Assembly (NCBI GenBank): GCA_964537965.1
Contig: CAZIDB010000193.1
Coordinates: forward strand, 1-9,184
Reading direction: 5' to 3'
Source of the DNA: SURF-24 sp964537965
GTDB lineage: Bacteria; Bacteroidota; Ignavibacteria; Ignavibacteriales; SURF-24
Length of the DNA stretch: 9,184 nucleotides
The stretch's first letter is position 1; each line of letters starts with the position of its first letter. The notes under the pieces are model-generated. The model worked only from the letters and a program-made list of their open reading frames with translations, was not told the DNA's origin and searched no databases. Positions 7,608 through 9,184 of this stretch are shown here, piece by piece. The translations under genes and the position numbers were made by a program.

Positions 7608-7622
7608 CTCTTTCGGTTTTTT
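7597..7622 (+). terminator. Intrinsic terminator of the DUF389 gene, overlapping its stop codon
   Basis: CCGAA (7597-7601) pairs with TTCGG (7612-7616), extended by a G-T pair, and is followed by six T residues (7617-7622). The stem begins inside the last codons of the DUF389 gene and its loop contains the TAA stop. The T-tract runs into the stop codon of the convergent methyltransferase gene. On the minus strand no T-run follows the hairpin, so it should act only on rightward transcription. Confidence 0.7.
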
Positions 7623-8847
7623 ATGAAATTACCTCGACCAGACATACAAGTCCATGACCACACCCAACACCATCCGGGAGATTAATTTCCAAATTTCTTA
7701 ATATACAGGCTATCTGCGGCCCCATAATACTTGCCCAGAAATCTACAACCGGAAACCTCGAGGCATTTCTTTCCAGCCACGCAAGCATTTTAAATTCTTC
7801 AGACAATTCTTCTTTTGATGTCTCAATCATTTCCTTAATTAAATTATTGTCTTCATTCCACAAGGCTTCAAGAAACTTAACTGTATTATTCCAATCTTCG
7901 CCATACATTACAATTCGTTTATATACATCAGGATTTATATTTTCAAAATCTCTTAAAAACGAAAAATCAATTTTAAGCTTATCAGGTTCACCGCGGTAAT
8001 CTCTGTCAAATAAACGATTGACCTGATACCTGATTGGTTGCGGATGATTATTATAAATTCCTGTATCTATATGTCTTCCTACAAAAATCGAACGGTCAAT
8101 AAATTCAATGTTAACTGTCTTTTTCTTCTGTAAGGCTATTTCCTCAATTATTTTTGTCAAATCATCCGCACCCCAGAATGTCACGTAATAATTTTCAACT
8201 GTATCGGCGCCTGGTTTTTGAGGAAGATACAACCATGACATATTATAAGAAAGCAATTCTTCTTTTTGTTTTGACCAATACTGCGGCCATTCGGGTGAAT
8301 ATTTTCCGAATAAATCAAGTATAAGCAAAGTATTTTTTTCTGAATGATCAAGAATCCTGGAAACAAGCAATGTCAATTCGTGCACTGTAAGATGTGAAGG
8401 TGAAGAGTAAGTAGAAAGATATAAATCAAATTGTGCAGAATCCAGGAATGTCCAGTCTTTTGAAAGGTCAGCCGTTTTGAATACAATATTCTTATGGTCC
8501 TTATAAATTTCATTACCCATTTCCACCATTGAAGGAGATATATCCAAACCAAGATAAAGATCAATATTATTTTTGTTAAGAATGAAATCTTTTTGAGTAG
8601 ACGTTTTATTTGCAGGAGGTATATGAGTTATTAGTTCAAGGCCCTCCCCGCAACCACTTCCAATATCCGCAATTTTAATTTTTTCTTTTTTATTAATAAG
8701 ATTAAGAATTTTTAACCGTAAGGAATTTTTAATTGAAACATCTTCCCAGTACTTTCTAACATTATCCTTTTTACCGTATAGACCGCTTTTCTCCTGCCCG
8801 TAAAATCCCTGCTGAACTGCGGTTTCAAAGAATTCTGTTTTTTTCAT
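7621..8847 (-). CDS. Class I SAM-dependent methyltransferase with unrecognised C-terminal half
   Basis: Read from ATG 8845-8847 the product has 408 residues; an upstream in-frame GTG (8857-8859) would give 412. I prefer the ATG because GAGGG stands 5 nt before it, and the GTG would lie only about 11 nt from the predicted transcript start. The N-terminal domain (about 30-190) is a Rossmann-type methyltransferase. Motif I is IADIGSGCGEG (residues 59-69), the acidic SAM-ribose residue is Asp102 in LGLDISPSM, and a later strand is TLLILDLFGKY. Before it comes FYGQEKSGLYGKKDNVRKYWED, a helical lead typical of small-molecule methyltransferases. From about residue 235 I recognise no family; the tail ends with GVGCGHGLVCLVEV, containing two Cys and a His. 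The substrate is unknown. The gene stands alone, convergent with the DUF389 gene (13 bp between stops). Confidence 0.85.
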   Translation of the reverse strand: MKKTEFFETAVQQGFYGQEKSGLYGKKDNVRKYWEDVSIKNSLRLKILNLINKKEKIKIADIGSGCGEGLELITHIPPANKTSTQKDFILNKNNIDLYLGLDISPSMVEMGNEIYKDHKNIVFKTADLSKDWTFLDSAQFDLYLSTYSSPSHLTVHELTLLVSRILDHSEKNTLLILDLFGKYSPEWPQYWSKQKEELLSYNMSWLYLPQKPGADTVENYYVTFWGADDLTKIIEEIALQKKKTVNIEFIDRSIFVGRHIDTGIYNNHPQPIRYQVNRLFDRDYRGEPDKLKIDFSFLRDFENINPDVYKRIVMYGEDWNNTVKFLEALWNEDNNLIKEMIETSKEELSEEFKMLAWLERNASRFPVVDFWASIMGPQIACILRNLEINLPDGVGCGHGLVCLVEVIS

Positions 8848-8852
8848 ATCAA

Positions 8853-8857
8853 CCCTC
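8853..8857 (-). promoter_or_regulatory. Shine-Dalgarno site that selects the methyltransferase ATG start
   Basis: The minus strand reads GAGGG, then 5 nt, then ATG (8845-8847). This is the best ribosome site in the window and overlaps the competing GTG codon, which makes initiation at the GTG unlikely. Confidence 0.6.
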
Positions 8858-8876
8858 ACAAAAATATTTCTTATCC

Positions 8877-8884
8877 CAAATCTA
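8877..8884 (-). promoter_or_regulatory. Candidate Bacteroidota-type -7 promoter element for the methyltransferase gene
   Basis: The minus strand reads TAGATTTG, an exact TAnnTTTG match. The predicted start near 8870 gives a leader of about 22 nt to the ATG. No good -33 TTG is seen at the usual spacing, so confidence is limited. Confidence 0.4.
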
Positions 8885-8995
8885 TTTTTTACAAAAGAAA
8901 AAAATTAAGGACTCAAATTCAAGTGACAAATTATAATAAGTTGATACAAATATGATGAAGAAAAAGGTATGAAATAATTAAGAAAAGTAAATGAG

Positions 8996-9026
8996 AACCT
9001 TCAAGGTCTTTGGGACCTTGAAGGTT
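8996..9026 (-). terminator. Perfect 13-bp hairpin after the DHOD-like gene, probable terminator
   Basis: AACCTTCAAGGTC (8996-9008) and GACCTTGAAGGTT (9014-9026) are exact reverse complements around a 5-nt loop. The structure starts 6 bp after the stop codon of the minus-strand DHOD-like gene, the expected place for a terminator. On the minus strand it is followed by CTCATTTACTTTTCTT, T-rich but without a clean T-run. It may therefore be a weak intrinsic terminator, an RNA 3'-end stabiliser, or a copy of a dispersed palindromic repeat. Confidence 0.6.
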
Positions 9027-9032
9027 TTGGAA

Positions 9033-9184
9033 TTATATAATCGGTTTGAAGCTGTTTAGCATCTTCATATAATTAGCGCGTTCAAATGCTGCGGGTTCGG
9101 CAACAGATTTCTGGCTCATACTTCCCTTCATCTGTGCAACAGAATCATATTCTTTTTCTTCCATCCATTTTTTCATACTATCAA
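9033..9184 (-). CDS. Dihydroorotate dehydrogenase-like protein, C-terminal 49 residues (gene runs off the right edge)
   Basis: A frame open from the right edge ends at TAA 9033-9035. The visible 49 residues include MKKWMEEKEYDSVAQMKGSM, then MSQKSVAEPAAFERANYMKM and a short tail. The helix-plus-GSMSQ pattern and the AFERANYMK ending are what I recall from the DHOD-like group, distant FMN-dependent relatives of PyrD found in Bacteroidota and related phyla. The catalytic barrel is outside the window, so activity cannot be judged. These proteins should not be equated with the pyrimidine-pathway PyrD without seeing the N-terminal part. A hairpin directly follows the stop codon. Recognition is from memory of the C-terminal pattern. 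Confidence 0.75.
   Translation of the reverse strand, partial: DSMKKWMEEKEYDSVAQMKGSMSQKSVAEPAAFERANYMKMLNSFKPII

Noticed and set aside
8857..8859. GTG as the methyltransferase start
   Set aside because: It overlaps the GAGGG ribosome site that fits the ATG four codons later, and would leave a leader of only about 11 nt from the predicted promoter.
8996..9026. Hairpin as a CRISPR repeat unit
   Set aside because: There is only one copy pair with a 5-nt loop, no spacer-sized intervals and no cas genes.

Overview
The window is AT-rich (about one third G+C by eye), gene-dense chromosomal DNA with six complete and two partial protein genes. Several signs point to the Bacteroidota/Ignavibacteriota/Chlorobiota side of the tree. 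Start codons mostly follow A-rich sequence rather than strong Shine-Dalgarno sites. Three gene starts are preceded by an octamer matching TAnnTTTG, the -7 element of Bacteroidota-type promoters. The right edge holds the C-terminus of a dihydroorotate-dehydrogenase-like protein of a type I associate with these phyla. An Ignavibacteria-like genome is my best guess, but no rRNA or marker gene is present to prove it. I see no mobile element, CRISPR array, phage gene, tRNA or rRNA.

Left half (1-4132, all minus strand, read right to left): nhaA (Na+/H+ antiporter), a membrane-anchored SGNH hydrolase with TPR-like repeats, a YihY/BrkB-family six-helix membrane protein, and the start of an unrecognised gene that leaves the window. 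The last three are separated by 15 and 20 bp and look like one operon. The 76 bp between nhaA and the hydrolase shows no clear terminator or promoter, so nhaA probably heads the transcript.

Centre (4133-7622): a 226-bp divergent control region with two short palindromes separates nhaA from a rightward pair. The pair is a ClC-family anion transporter with two C-terminal CBS domains, then a DUF389 membrane protein. The DUF389 gene seems to have its own promoter and ends in an intrinsic terminator that overlaps its stop codon.

Right end (7621-9184, minus strand): a class I SAM-dependent methyltransferase with an unrecognised C-terminal half, convergent with the DUF389 gene, with its own promoter and a good Shine-Dalgarno site that favours an ATG over an upstream GTG. 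Beyond it lies a perfect 13-bp hairpin and the 3' end of the DHOD-like gene.

Taken together, four integral membrane proteins, at least two of them ion transporters, lie around one divergent promoter region, which suggests a locus for ion, pH or envelope homeostasis. That link is inference from position. The most concrete oddity is in the ClC protein: the external gating glutamate is kept, but the internal proton glutamate and the central chloride-coordinating tyrosine are replaced by Ile and Asp. I found no clear evidence of a wholly new multi-gene system.
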